From Diphasiastrum complanatum (Eukaryota; Streptophyta; Lycopodiopsida; Lycopodiales; Lycopodiaceae), in assembly GCA_029204225.1 (NCBI GenBank), contig CM055110.1, forward strand, positions 44,594,749 through 44,658,748: 64,000 bases of DNA. Reading direction: 5' to 3'. Shown piece after piece: positions 12,101-25,027 of this stretch; position 1 is the stretch's first letter; each line of letters opens with the position of its first letter. The position numbers and the translations under genes are program-made. The notes under the pieces were generated by a model. It worked only from the letters and a program-made list of their open reading frames with translations. It was not told the origin of the DNA and ran no database searches.

Positions 12101-15100
12101 CCATGTGTGGTTGCTTTGTATGGTATGCTTAGACTAGAATCCTGTTGTGAGGACTTTATAGTATATATAAAGCTAGTGACCCTCTGAGACTGGAGAACTG
12201 TCGTACCATTATGATTGGTCATGTCATATCATTCTTTAGGCCAAAGTTATTACTGAGGCACAGACCAGACACTTGCATGCATTGGGGCAGCATGCTAGTT
12301 TTAGCGCAGAGCATTATACCTCTGATCATAAGTTCATTCTGAGGACTATTATAGAGGAAGCTAGTTCTAGGAAGGAGAGCGTTTATTGCTATTTTGTAGA
12401 CTTCAAACGGACCTGTTATTCAACTCCTGGACACTTGCTTATCCAGAAATTGGGAGAGTTATATTTTTCATAGGATACTGTTTCGGAGGTTATGACACTT
12501 TATGAGACGGTGTTTGGAAGTTCAAAATCAGCGGAGGGTTTATCCGAGCTTAGATGTAGAAGTGGGGTCAAAAGCGGTACTCTCTCTCGCCTACTGTCTC
12601 TGGATAATATATTGACGAGCTGGAGTAGACTGTATCTTGGAGTGGTGGTCGAAGTTGCAAGCTGGGGGACATTTTGATTGCCATTGTACTTCACGCAGAC
12701 GATGTAGTTTTATGATCCCCAAACCAACGAGGAGTTACAACGGCATCTTGATGCACTCCACACCTGTTGTTCCAGGTGGGGTTTGGAGGTCAATATACAG
12801 AAGACTGCATTTATGGTTTTTAACACATCGAGATCATTGATGAATAGGCATATATTTACTTTGGACATCAGCCCCTAGAAGTAGTTTCTTCTTACACTTA
12901 CCAGTAGGTCTTTTGCACAGGGGCATCCCTTTACATAGGATGGTAGGCCAGTGGAGATCATTTAGTCCTACACATATCTAGGGGTGGTGATTTCTGGCCC
13001 ACTCTTTAGCATGAGACCTATTGCTTTCTGGATACTGGAGAAGGGACAAGCCTCATTGGTTAGCCTTGAGAGATTATGCTTTTGCAGACATATCAGGGAC
13101 AACAACAACAAATGCCACATGTCTTGATACCTTGGTCACACAGACAATTATGCATGCAATGTAGGTCTGGTGCACGAGTATTACTTCATCTGCCACTATT
13201 TCTCGAGTCCAGGTCAGCATGTTGTCCTGCATGATATGGAAGAAGCCGTTCATTCCACATCGTGTTGATTTAGCAATGTTCGCACATACTCCCATTCAGC
13301 TCATTTGATCAGATTTATCCAGTGAACCAAAGAGTCGATAGACAATGACAGGTATCATGGGGCAAGCATCACATCATCACTGAGATTACATGAGCAAGGG
13401 CATCTTTTTCTTGGTATTCTCAAGTGGACTGGCTTCTTAGGTCACGTGGCTTATCCATGACAAAATTTTCGAAGGGCAGGGCACACACAATTAAACCCAC
13501 AAGTTTATTTATAAGGTATATGCTCAACGTGTATAGGACAAACTTCCTATGGAAGACTAAGTATGGTGTACTATCTTGGGTACCACACTTGGATCTAGAG
13601 ATTTCTCACTCTCTAAGATACACACTTGGACAATTGTCTGTATCCTCCCATGATCTCCGGATTGAAACTGGCAAACATGAGGGTACTCCTTGAGAGGAGA
13701 GGACTTTTAGACTATGTTCGACCAGGGAGATTGAGTCAAAAAAGCATTCTTTCTTCAAATGCCCACTTTATTATGGGATCCAAGGGAGATAACAATGCTT
13801 ACTCAAAAATTATCCAGTCACTCTTCGGTCATTAATTGAGTTTGAGGATCAGACATGTGTTGCTCTCATGATTAGAGAGATATCCAACTTAGAGATATGA
13901 CACTTTAGAGCACTTCATACCAGAGCTCCAGTGTATGCATACTACCTTCTTCATGAGCAGACAAGACAGAGATGATGAGTCATATGATGACTTCATTAAG
14001 TCTTTCAAACACCAGGTCATACATCAGAGAGCTATGTTGTCGGAAGATACACTCCACCAGCCGAGAGTTACAACCCACCTAGTAAGACAGCTCCATTAGT
14101 GTTAGAGAGTTTAGAGACCTTAAAGTACTTGCTCCCATACTCAGACATGTACTATATGTATTGTTTCAGCAGATATCTCTGCTTTCTTATGGCGGATTAT
14201 TGAGAGACATTGATTTTAGCCCGCTAATTTGTTGACTTCACCTATGCAGACTTTCTTAGTTAGCATTTCATTTTTATCATGTTCTTATCGTGTTTTAGCA
14301 TGCTTATTGTTCATTTGGAGACATTAGATACACTCCCATAGTGCTAAACACTTGACATGTACTTTTCGGGTTTTATGTATTTTAGGATACCCAAAAGAGG
14401 CCAGGGCTTTCATTCAACAACAGGAACTCATCTTCAATGGACAGCCACTGGAGGTTGTTTCATCTTACACTTACTTAGGGGTATGAGATAGGCAAGTAGT
14501 GCCCACGACTTGAGAAGGGTCATGCTTACCTTGTATAATTAGAGAGGTTTTCTTTCCAGAAGTTTATTCATGACACTCTAAGTAAGTGCAAGCTTTTTGA
14601 TACCATAGTCACCCTCACATCCTTATATGTAACAAAGGAATGGTGTATAGGTCTCACCTCATTTGACTGGGCTAGTATCTCGCAGTTACAGACTACCAAG
14701 TTAACATGCATAATACGGGCTAAGCCCTCCATTCCACATCAAATTATTCTTGCCAAGTTTGCAAATTACTTGATGCCATTTTCTTCTTATCACTTACAGT
14801 CAACGAGTTTTGGCTGTTTCCAATTTCTAACGAAAGATACACACAAGCAGCACTCACCTCCTCCCAACATCTTAATGATCAGGGTTATCGGTTCTCATGG
14901 CTTTCCCATGCATTACTCCTTGAAATATTTGGCATTTCTATCACAAATCTCTCGCAATCATCACTATATCAAACAATTAATTTAGGATATCTTGATCGAG
15001 CATGGCAGGGGTCAATCCCAAGTACTATCGACCCCATAATTTGGATTGTGGAAAGCCGCAAGGTTCCCAGTCTTACCATGTTAATTGGTTTCAAGATTAT

Positions 15101-18100
15101 CTCATGGCCTCAAATTCATACTAAGTCAACTCTGTATTTCATCACACCAACTTGCAATTGAGACTAGACGATTTTAGGGTAGTTTGAGAGAAGAAATTAT
15201 TTGCTAGTTATGCCCTTTGGGTGAGGTGGAGTTTGAGGATCACTTTATCTTTAGATGCCCGGTCTAATATGAGATCAAAGGCAGGTACTATTGCATGTTC
15301 CAACATGCTTGATACAATGGATCCACAATGTGTGGCAGTTATGGTACAAGAGATGTTCTTTCTGCGACGAAACCTATATCAGACAGTTCAGCAAAGTCAT
15401 CCAAATCACATCTTCCTTCTCTACTTGAAGACCACGGAAGGAACCAGAGTGACACACATTTACATAGAGATCAGAGACAGCATATCACTTAGAGCCACGT
15501 TGTCGTCAAAGCTATCTATCGTACCCGGAGAAGACACACATCTCATAGACGACCTCCTAGATGAGTAACAACTTGTATTACATCCTTCCTCGACATCAGC
15601 AAAACATGATGATAGGACTACACTACTGTGCCACTACTTGTAGCAGTAGACGTTTTAAGTATTTTATACCTCGTTCAATTCAAATTTTAATAGCAATGGA
15701 CCTTATCCAAACGGTCATAAGTAAGTGAGGTTTCATGTACCTCAAGAGATGGAACAACAATAGGAGATTAAGAAGTCCAAAAACTCAGGGGTTGAAGATA
15801 GGTTGTCAAGTTGCTAATCCAAAACAATCAAAGAATATGGACTACAAAACACGTATTTGAAACCCTAATTTGGCGGTCAACAAGGCTTTAAACAGCAGGT
15901 CAATAAGGGCCCTCTCCTGAGGGTAGTCAAACATACAATACAGGATAGCTGAAAGAGTAGCCTAAAAGGCCATGCCTAGGATCTAGTGATAGCACCCCTT
16001 TCATAAAACAATATTATGATGCTAAAGATCTAACATTAGAAAACCTTAGAGTCAAAATCAAAGTGAAAAGAAGTTTGTTGATTGGCATGGAACAACTCTG
16101 AAATGACTGTCTTGATCTGCAAAAGACCAGTTTAGTATGAACAATATCTAGCTGCCCCATAACTTGTTCACGTAGAATCAAGCATGATGGGGGTCATGCT
16201 TAATCTCATAGAACCAGCACAAAGGGCAAAAAAATGGCCAAATGATACCTCTATTCAGGCTTAGGCTTACAAGCTGAAGAATAATATTACATTCTAGGCT
16301 GGATTCATCCTTCATCCATCCCCATTCCTTTTTTGGAAGGTGACAGTCTGTTCACTATTCATTTTTTAAAACCAAACAGCACAACCAAACAATTACTCAC
16401 ATTGACGGCTAGGGCTTTCAAAGTCACACATAGCGTTGCAAGTACACTGGATGAACTTGAAGGATCTAGAAGGGCCTCCGAAATGGCCTTCAAAATTGCC
16501 TCTGCAGCACCTGCCCTGCAAAACTTTCTAGCATTGCTATAGGCCTGCAAATTCATATCCAGATTGGAATCATATGCAAATAATATATGAATCCTGCTAC
16601 CTACTTATATTGAAGAGCTGGAAAAACAAAAGCACTTTTCCCTATATAAAAAAGAAGAGACATAATTATCACTTCAACTAGTGAGCATCACGTGTTCTGT
16701 CAATAAGTATGATTAACCATAGGCAATTCAATCCAGGTTGTGGTACATCTCAACCATCAAGAATTTCCCAGTACATTTCATCATGGATACTCATACTAGC
16801 ATGCAATCTTTATTTTGTAAGAGCTCTATGGCCTATAGTGATTGATGAACCCGAATGCAGTTTGTGAACAAACTTGAAGTAGAATTGTGCAGCTGGTAAA
16901 TAAAGGGAATCGCAAACAAAACAAAACTAGACAATTATGCAGCTTATTATAAGCGATAGAGTGCAACAAAGCAGGATTCTTAAAATTGCAACAAAGCAGG
17001 CTCTTTTCTGGTGCATAGCCAGTTGAAAGTTAGAACCACACTAAATGCGACCAATCAATCATTTGGTGTTTTTGGGTTTTTCAGCAGATTATCGAAGTGC
17101 ATAGTTTTATGGAGCTACATTCAAGAAAGTGTCATCAACTTGATTCAAAAGCTACAGCTTAACATAGGCTTATATGTCCTCTTGATTTCATGTGAACTTT
17201 TTCCCTATACGCACTCAACGTGAACAACTGCTGCCTAAGAGGTAGGAGACAAAGCCACTTCAATCAAGAAGCACTACCTCTATCAATGTTGAATTTTCAG
17301 CAAATTTTCCACTGTGCTATTTGGCAGCCATTAGAAACCCTAAGCATGATAAAGGAAGCAGTCTCTTGTTGCAGTACATCAAACCTAGCTACTTCTAACT
17401 TTTTGGAAGTTTTGTGGTCTAAAAATGTGCCCATGAGCGTGACACATCCTTCAAGACTTTCAACTTGAAGAAAAGGCCAGCTTAAAATTCAGCAGCACAC
17501 CTTTGAAGTGACTGCGGACTCGTCGTCAGCAACAACTAGCGAGCGAACTGCGTCACAGATTTTTTGCAGGGAAGCTAGATCTTTTGGAGGTTTTTGCAGC
17601 AGCCTTACTAAAGCTTCATCAGCCTTAAGGTCCATAAAGCTTTGCTTTAAACTCTCGTTCCCTGTAGTAGCTATAGCTATTATTGCACTTGCAGAGCCTG
17701 CAACATGGACGCTCCCAGGATTCAAAAGAAGAGCATCTACTACCAGCTCTGGACCACCAGCCGAGAACTTTAATCTGTTGCTATAATCTGCAAATCCATC
17801 ATCTTGCATTTTGTTAATAAATCCCAGAAATTGGTTTTGCAATTGCAAAGTTTCTGCAAATATGAGAAGCACCACAAAGTCAAGGAGTATGAAAAGAGCA
17901 TAGGAGGTGCACCTTCAAGAAGAGAAATGAAGGCCTCTAAAGCCAAGCCCAATACAGCAGGATACTTCCGTTTTATAAGATTAGAGGAATTTATGATTGC
18001 CTCCACAGCTCCATTTCTGCCAGCTATTGCAATAGACTGCGGCGGTCCATCCACACACCTTTGCTTCAACGTATTGAGGGCTTCCACAATGGCATGTCCA

Positions 18101-21100
18101 TCTGGACTATCGTCATTAACCACCTCTGTATGTGTGACCGCAGCCTCCAGCAGTTTAATAGCTTGAACCACAGGGTGTTCATTTAGATTAGCTGCTCCTC
18201 TTCCATCAGTTATAATACCTGGAAAGGGTTGCAACATTTAAGTCTCCTCCAATGATAGCATCAATGTGTCAAATAACACAGTTGAAAACCCACTTGTGTG
18301 TAAGAGTGAATTCCATTTAAGTATCAGAGACAATAAATGACACCAGGCTTTTAAACGAAACTGAAAACGTAACATTATGTGATTTTCTCTAGCAAAAAAT
18401 AACTACTACCAATGATGATAGTATATGCTGTGCACTGAATACGAATTATCACAGTTGCCCCATGACAAAGAAGTAGAGGCAATACGAATTGAAAACTCCA
18501 GAATTTTGACTTTTTCTGCTAAACACGTACTAGTTCATGCAGCCTGATAGCATTACTAACCACTACAACCTAATGGCAACCAAACTCATCTGGATGGAAC
18601 TACAAAGTTAATTGAAATGTAGCTATTTCAAACACACTACAAACCTCACATTTTTTAATTCTCTAAGGCCCTGAATTCCAAGATCCATATTACTAGTGAT
18701 CAAATAATTTAGCCCGAGATGAGAAACATCTCTAGAAAAGCTTTGGCACTTCTCTTATAAAATCTCATGCATAGTCTTCCTCAATGTCACAAGGTTTCTT
18801 GAGGGGAGGCATTTTCAACCTCTTTGATATTCAGCCCTATGTTATTTAGAAATCACTACCTAGCTGACTATTCCCTGTCCAGTCTGCCCATGCAAGGATT
18901 CGACACTCAACGGCTTTACAGTGTCCGAAGTGGTCTCCCAAAGGTGATAGATTTGCATGAGACAAAATCTTGAGGCAGAGGCCAACACTACTAGGGACGC
19001 ATAGTGCACCATATTATATAGATGCCATTTAACAAGAAAGTAAATATGAGGCATAGAAGCAGGCAGTTTAGCATATGTACATGACTTGGAAATCCAGTTG
19101 TAGATAAACAATAGGTAAAGCTTCAATTCAATCGTGTATGGCAGTAGTAAATGCAAAGACATAGGTGGGTAGACACAATAAGGCATAAGCAATTGCATTA
19201 CTCTTGCCCAGACTAATTCTTCTAGGGGCATTTGAACCGGAGAAAAAAGAGGCTCCTCCACGATTGAACCAAATAATCGATTTAGGGATTTTCCTTTTTT
19301 GTTGATTTTACTCTTGGCCTTCTATTATAGAAAAAACAAGTACTACCTTGGCATTTAGGGTGCAATTACAACTCTGTACAGTGTAGACTATGATCGATTG
19401 GGTCCTATCTCCTAGCTAATATTTCCTAAATCATAGATTTTGAGTGCCTAGTGGCTTCACTACTCAGCATTGTGAATTGTAACTTAAGAAGATGGAGCTT
19501 TGGAATTGGTTTGGAACACAGTGGTATGTACCTGATCAGTGACGGCAAGACACCAACTATGTGAACCTTACAATCGAAAATACGTAAGAACATTGAAGAG
19601 CTCTTCAAAGTCGATTTGAAACATGGTAGTAGGTACCTGATAAGAAGACACATCCAAATTTCAAATCACAATTTGAGGAAACATTGGCTTGGAAAGTAGT
19701 GGAGATCAAAAGAACCAGAGCCAACAAAACTAATGATCATTGGTGTCTTTTTTGGGTATAAACATAGTGGAGGGATCGATAGTCTAAACATATCAAAGTG
19801 GACGTTGTAAAGGTAATGATGAAATTTCTTTAAATCATGAACATTGGCAAATAAATCTCTCTTGTGAGTTTTGCAACGGGCTTCTTTAGTGTGATGGTCT
19901 AGGCTCTTACACTGTAAAACTTGATTCTTCTTCCGGATCTCTTTCATCTGCTCTAGATTGCATCGTCGAAAAATGTAAGCATGAATGTAGGAGAGGTCTA
20001 CAAATAGTGCAATGCCAATAGATGAAATAGGAATAACATATTGTGATGGTGTATGCTATGTCCCTAGTTGACCAAGCCTTGACCATGGCCGTCAAGAATA
20101 CCCTAGTTAATGATTAAGAGTCTCTTGTGGTCCTAATTCTAAAATAGCCGATATTATTAGTCGTAATAACTAGTAATGATCCTAGAGGCTAGGGTTAAGG
20201 TTTTTGGAGGTGGCTATCTATGTTTGGACTTAGAATGTGGGGGAACTAACATAAATATCTGGGCTATGAGTGCATGGGAGGAGTCTATATAAGGACTGGA
20301 AACCTCTCCATTCCATTCATTCTATCTTGTGCAAGTGTATCGTGGAACTTCTCGACTAGCTTGGTGACTACCCTTATGTTCTTGTGCTACTCGTGGTTAG
20401 GCTTATTTTCCTCAATGCTAATGGTAGCATGAGATGTCGTAGCTAGGAGCCTAACAATAATCAATACTATGTTTCCCACAATCGTGTCTACATCTCTAAT
20501 TGGTTGGGTCAAATTGTCCTACGCATAAGCTCCTTTGTGCTGTTCTCTTATTCAATCTTGGGAGTCTTAACAATGTAGAATGTTTTGATATTCTAGAAGA
20601 TGGCACAAGCTCATTAACGTACTTATGCAACAAAATACATGCTAAAAATATAGCTGATGTGAGTGAATTAAGTTAAAATAATGCAAAATCATATCTCATA
20701 GGAACCCATAATGCTCCCATAGGGTGTGTTGTGATGGGGCAAGGGAGTATGGAGAACGTGAACGGAGAAGAGAGCAGAAATATTTGCGAAATAGCTCTTC
20801 TGTTGCAATGGGCTGCTAGATGCAAAAACAGTCTAATAGAATGTTTATGCTAAGTATAATCACAGCTTAAATGTTCTAGTGCCCAACAGGATCTTATAAA
20901 TTAGTTCATACTCACAAAAACAGAACGAGTACAGTCCACCGAAGAGATTAGAAATGGTTTGTGTGTGGTATTACTGAAAAATGGATTTAGTCAGAAGTTT
21001 AGTTCTGATATAGATTGAAAGAGCAGTATGACAACGCAAGTTCCTCAGGCTTCAAAGACAACAATCGTCTGATCAGAAACTGAGGAGTTGTAGACGTCCG

Positions 21101-24100
21101 TGTTCTGATCAGAGTGAGTGAACAAGTGTGATCAAACAACAATGAAGTGCATTCAAATCACAATAAGCATTCATCTACGTTATATACAAATAGCTGCTGC
21201 TATATTACACTAAAGCACAACAAAATAGCAATTACAACCAAAATGACGGCGTAACTGGGAGGCTCAAAATCATTCGTCTCATGGACGGAGCATCATGTAG
21301 AGTGTGGCTGGATGATCCATTTATAGATTTCATCCATGTATTAATTACAGTAAATGTTTGTCACCTAATTAGGTAAGCCGTTGCGAAAATACATTGTGAG
21401 CACAAGAAACATCACAAAAATCTTAGGATGTACAAATGAAGTTTTAAAACCCCTAACATGCCAATCAAGAATTTTGCGCCCCTACCTGTGCCAACATGCT
21501 AGACCTAAAATATCTTGGAGCGAAAAGATACAAGCTTTGTGAGAAATACACCTTATATGTTAGAGTATACAAGGCTTATATTCATGCCTCAGTGTGAACA
21601 CATTAGACTTGTAAATTGTAAATTGTAAATATTGACATGGCTCACACCGACCTGTAGGGTTTTGTAAGAAAATGTAAATAGCAGGTTCTTGTTAACTTGC
21701 TAACTTGCTTCAGAGTTGCAGCGGATCGTGATCCGCTGCAAGAGCGATCCGGATCATGCGGTCCAAATCGCTAGCAATCCAGAACCAAAAACGTGGTCCC
21801 AGATCGCAAAAGAATTTGCAAATTTTTTTATGGCGCCCAGATTCGTTGCTTTTGCTATTGAAATGAATATCTGATTTTGCCAATGGTTTGGAGATCTACT
21901 AATGTCCAGATTTCTGATGAATGTAGCCTGTGAATGCATATCTGTGAATGCAAAAGCAGGTATTTGCAGATCTGTGATGTCCAAATTTTTGACGAATGCA
22001 GCCACCCTAAACCAACTAAAAGTAAATATTGAAATGGCTCACACCAGCCTATGGTGTTTTGTAAAAAAAATGTAAATAGCAAGTTTTTGTTAACTTGTTG
22101 ACCTGCTTATATTTGGTACATGGGAATCTATAACTATCAAATCGCTTTAAGGCTCAAACTAGAGTGTACCATCAAAATTTGCATCATACCATCCCAATCA
22201 AAAAATATTGAATACCCTCCAATGCAATATGATCTATTAACAAACTTTCTAAATTTAGATTAGCAACTAAAATCATAGAGTAACCCATGCATAAGCACAT
22301 TGGAATTGTACCCAACACCAACATGCTTAGCCATCAACAAGTAGTGTGAATGGAGACTACCTTATCTGCTTTGATTATCGATCAAATCTGATTAGCTAAC
22401 ACATCAGATCATAGACCGTTGAGTTACCAATTGGTTCATTTATTATTCTTAGAGTTCTAGAAATGTTCAAGTGATCCTATCATCTTAATCTCCCACATTT
22501 GAGCATCAATTCTCACTCTAAGAAATCTCATCCGAAAAACCCATTCCAAAGTAGTTCATAAATCATTTGCTCTCAAGCTTTCCTCTTACAAGTTAACTTA
22601 TAATACTTAAAAGTCACAATTTCCCATTTGTACTTTATTGATCTACTTATGCGCATTTATTGATCTACGCATGCTTATGAACTCAGTACCAAAAGAAATA
22701 AGAGGATCACACAAGATTTATAGTGCACAAAACCTTAGATATCTCACTATTCTCTAGCACAACACACCTCTCATTCCGACAACCACAATTTGGAGTAGTC
22801 TATCAACATAGCTGATCTCTCTCAATTTTTTCAAGTTTGGGACCCACACACAACTATGGAGTTCTCATGAATTATCTAGACCAAATACCGATTACTCATC
22901 AAATTTGATCTTAGATGACCCCTTCAAAGTAGATAAATATCAATAAGTAAAGTCAACAAAGCAAAATCTGCGCTTCATATATATATTAAGAACCTGGCTA
23001 CTATTGGGATACTGGCATTTTTAGCATAATATCTTTGTAAGATCATCTAGCTCATAAAACAGGAAACAATCACCACAATATTGGTCATTTCATTAGGTTT
23101 GATTTACCTATACATATAACACTAACAATTAAGCTCAATCACTAAGCTTCACCAAAATCCCCAAAAAACCCAAGCTAATCATAAATCACCTTAACCTTCC
23201 TAACACCTCCACAAAACATTTCATGAACAAGATAATGATGCATGAATATCAATCTTGCCATACTAATAGTTCTTTCTATTGTTTCCTTTGGAAGTTTATT
23301 CCTTCAAATCGGTGTAATTTCGAGAAGTTCTCATATGTTCTAGCGTGATGTAACATGTCGATTGTTGACAATTGGTTCATGGGGCATGGATTGCACCTCA
23401 ATGTCTCATAGTGAGCGTGAAGACTGATTTTGCCTTGACATATTTCTTATAACATTTTTTGGACTAGTGTACATATTGGCATTTGTCCAAGACATTCACA
23501 AAGTTCTAGCATATAAGCTTTATAATTAAAAAGGATATTATACATCTTTTCCAATTGCTCACAAACATTGGCCTTTCTTTGCATGTGTTTCTCTTTCCAT
23601 ACCTTTACATGTATCTACATTTTTGTAGAAGTTTGAAAAACCAATTGCTATCACCTTTTCCATTGCTCGTGTTGTTGATTGCATAGTTCTTCCATAGGAA
23701 TCACTCTAACGAGACTCTTACGTCTAATTTGGTAACTACAACTATCAGCCTCTCAATATACTAATTCGAACACTACTAAAGAATGTCCTAACCTACCATT
23801 GAGAGTCTTAAACTTGAGCATGAATTTTGTGATTTCCCTACAAGGCTCAAATCAATTCAAAGATTCAATAGTTGGTAACCCCATAAGCTTGCCAATGAGC
23901 TAGAAAACTATGGGGCTTGTATCTCCAAGTCACTGGCTGATTTGCAAGTTAGTCTACACTATCATGCAACTCGTGACTCCTAGCTAAGGCTTGGAAGTTG
24001 GTTTTACCTTCAAATTGTATGTCAAGTAAAGCTCTTGAACTCTACAATGGACCAATCTTGTTGTTGATTTCATCAACACAAATTAAAAACTAGATAATAT

Positions 24101-24917
24101 GTGTATAGAAGCATGTTATGGAAATGATCGACGAGTCCTCTCATCGAGCATTTGCATAGGCTTGACAAGAGGACAAGTCGTAATTTCCATAATATGCTAA
24201 GAAATGCACATTATCAAGTCTAATATGGTCATGAAAATCTTGCCCAAATACAGCTTGATGAGAGGACAAGCCATAATTTGCATAATATGCCGAGAATCTC
24301 ACGCTACCAAACTTAATATGTGTCGTGAAAGTTTTGCCCAAAGACTGTGTGTCAAGGGAGGTCTATTCCATGAAAGAGAACTCCTTATAACCAGTTTCCA
24401 CCCAAGTGAGCTCCGTACTTTCAACTTCTATCCATAGAGGCTGAAAATTACAACCAATGAGATTGCGAGAAATAAATCAGGGCTGAATATCACAATGGAT
24501 AATGAGAGTTCCGAAACGCGATCGTCACTGTCCAATAATGTAGAATTTGACCTCACGCATATTAACATGCCTGCTATCCAAGGTTTAAGTAAGCTGTGAA
24601 AATCCAGCTAATGCCCATTAAAAGTCCGAAAGAAACCAGTGCACGGCACATAGCCAAAACCAGCACATTTGAGGTAACAGAAGGATCGCAACCTTGCTAT
24701 GCTAGTAAGATCAGAACCCACAAAATACCCGGTAATTTGATGAAGTAGCAAGTAGTATGGTATTAATAAGCGCACCTGCAAGATCCGCTCCCTGCAGCTG
24801 AAATGTGTGAATGGCGTCTGCAAGCGCCTCTTCCAGCTCCATCCCGAAATCCTCCTCATTTTCCTTCACCACCGCGTCGAACGCCTCCTGGGAGATCTGT
24901 ACCTTCTTCGACACCAT
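9178..24917 (-). CDS. ARMC6: armadillo repeat-containing protein 6 (complete, 8 exons)
   Basis: Exons on the minus strand: 24917-24776, 18218-17913, 17787-17501, 16544-16401, 10210-10088, 9918-9811, 9618-9440, 9301-9178. They total 1413 nt (470 residues plus TAG); every intron is GT-AG and every junction keeps phase. The N terminus MVSKKVQISQEAFDAVVKEN matches the conserved start of ARMC6, and the C terminus ends in AALRDLGFDDYNQ, the family's ALRDLG signature. The body is armadillo helices, for example LKALAVN-DEICKTVGESGG across exons 4-5 and LAGRDANKDAIVTSGG in exon 6. Length fits the family (about 470-500). ARMC6 is a conserved eukaryotic alpha-solenoid, presumably a protein-interaction scaffold, with poorly known function. 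Introns 1 (6557 bp) and 4 (6190 bp) are TE-rich. The ATG at 24917 was chosen by family alignment. No internal stop was seen, so it looks functional. Confidence 0.93.
10211..12194. other. ARMC6 intron 4, left part; no gene recognised
   Basis: No supported coding sequence. 11940-12190 contains TATA-like strings (GGGTATAAGTATA, AGTATATATAAAGC) that could belong to a decayed retroelement promoter, but no LTR border could be found. Confidence 0.4.
12195..13990 (+). mobile_element. LINE (non-LTR retrotransposon) RT to C terminus, copy A, in ARMC6 intron 4
   Basis: Starts abruptly with NCRTIMIGH, then a degenerate RT finger and palm: DHKFILRTIIEEA, YCYFVDFKRT (normally FVDFKKAFD), LYETVFGS and GVKSG. 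The catalytic box is LHADDVVL near 12690. It is followed by RWGLEVNIQKTAFMVFNTS and SYTYLGVVISGPLFSMRP, the thumb region typical of plant LINEs with the YLGV motif. The C-terminal part (13424-13850) is frameshifted many times. It inserted antisense to ARMC6. It is a 5'-truncated, dead copy. Confidence 0.75.
14390..15600 (+). mobile_element. LINE fragment, copy B (thumb and C terminus only)
   Basis: Begins with LIFNGQPLEVVSSYTYLGV, the same motif as in copy A near 12970. The C-terminal block at 15225-15350 (FEDHFIFRCP-like, then YEIKGRYYCMFQ) corresponds to 13730-13850 of copy A. Two separate 5'-truncated insertions, or a duplication of one, are both possible. 13991-14389 between them is probably 3' tail of copy A; nothing else is seen there. 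Confidence 0.65.
15601..16400. other. ARMC6 intron 4, right part; no gene recognised
   Basis: Unremarkable AT-rich intron sequence up to the exon 4 donor (exon ends ...CGTCAAT, then gtgagt). Confidence 0.5.
20042..20457 (+). repeat. possible solo LTR inside ARMC6 intron 1
   Basis: TG...CA candidate borders (TGTGATGG ... CCTAACA), a TATA box (GTCTATATAAGGAC, 20283-20296) near the middle, and a T/C-rich stretch after it look like LTR promoter architecture. No partner LTR or clear target duplication was found, so borders are tentative. Confidence 0.3.
21625..22108. repeat. direct repeat pair (about 85 bp, 397 bp apart) enclosing a perfect palindrome
   Basis: Copies at 21625-21709 and 22022-22108 share GTAAATATTG, ATGGCTCACACC and GTAAATAGCA. 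Between them 21717-21740 is an inverted repeat with 11-bp perfect arms (TGCAGCGGATC, 2-nt gap). A shorter duplicated motif, GTCCA(G/A)ATTT...GA(T/C)GAATG, also occurs around 21900-22000. Confidence 0.7.
24160..24345. repeat. 93-bp tandem duplication
   Basis: Unit beginning GCTTGA(C/T)(A/G)AGAGGACAAG and ending TTTGCCCAAA(T/G) is present twice in tandem (24160-24252, 24253-24345) with moderate divergence. It lies 430 bp inside intron 1 from exon 1. Confidence 0.75.
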
Positions 24918-24930
24918 CCTCACACCTCTC

Positions 24931-24948
24931 TTTTGTGTGTGTGTGACT

Positions 24949-25026
<78 letters not shown>
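24931..25026. repeat. (GT)n(AG)n compound microsatellite just upstream of the ARMC6 start codon
   Basis: In gene orientation this is (CT)n followed by (CA)n ending 14 bp before the ATG at 24917, so it probably lies in the 5' UTR. CT-rich leaders are common in plant genes, but its effect here is unknown. Confidence 0.9.

Positions 25027-25027
<1 letters not shown>

Larger units (their letters stand above)
18219..24775. other. ARMC6 intron 1 (6557 bp); decayed repeats, no cellular gene
   Basis: Flanked by in-phase exons 1 and 2. It contains a possible LTR at 20042-20457, a direct repeat with palindrome at 21625-22108 and a 93-bp tandem duplication at 24160-24345. A stretch at 19947-19666 (minus) loosely resembles a gypsy RNase H fragment (LKKFHHYLYNV), too weak to call. 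No further exon was recognised. Confidence 0.6.

Noticed and set aside
19666-19947. Minus-strand frame with LKKFHHYLYNV resembling gypsy RNase H
   Set aside because: Lacks the TDH and other catalytic motifs in a consistent frame; similarity too weak to annotate.
24120-24345. Strings such as CTTGATGAG and GACGAGTCC suggested hammerhead ribozymes (retrozyme-like tandem repeat)
   Set aside because: The invariant CUGAUGA...GAAA core and correct stems are not present on either strand.
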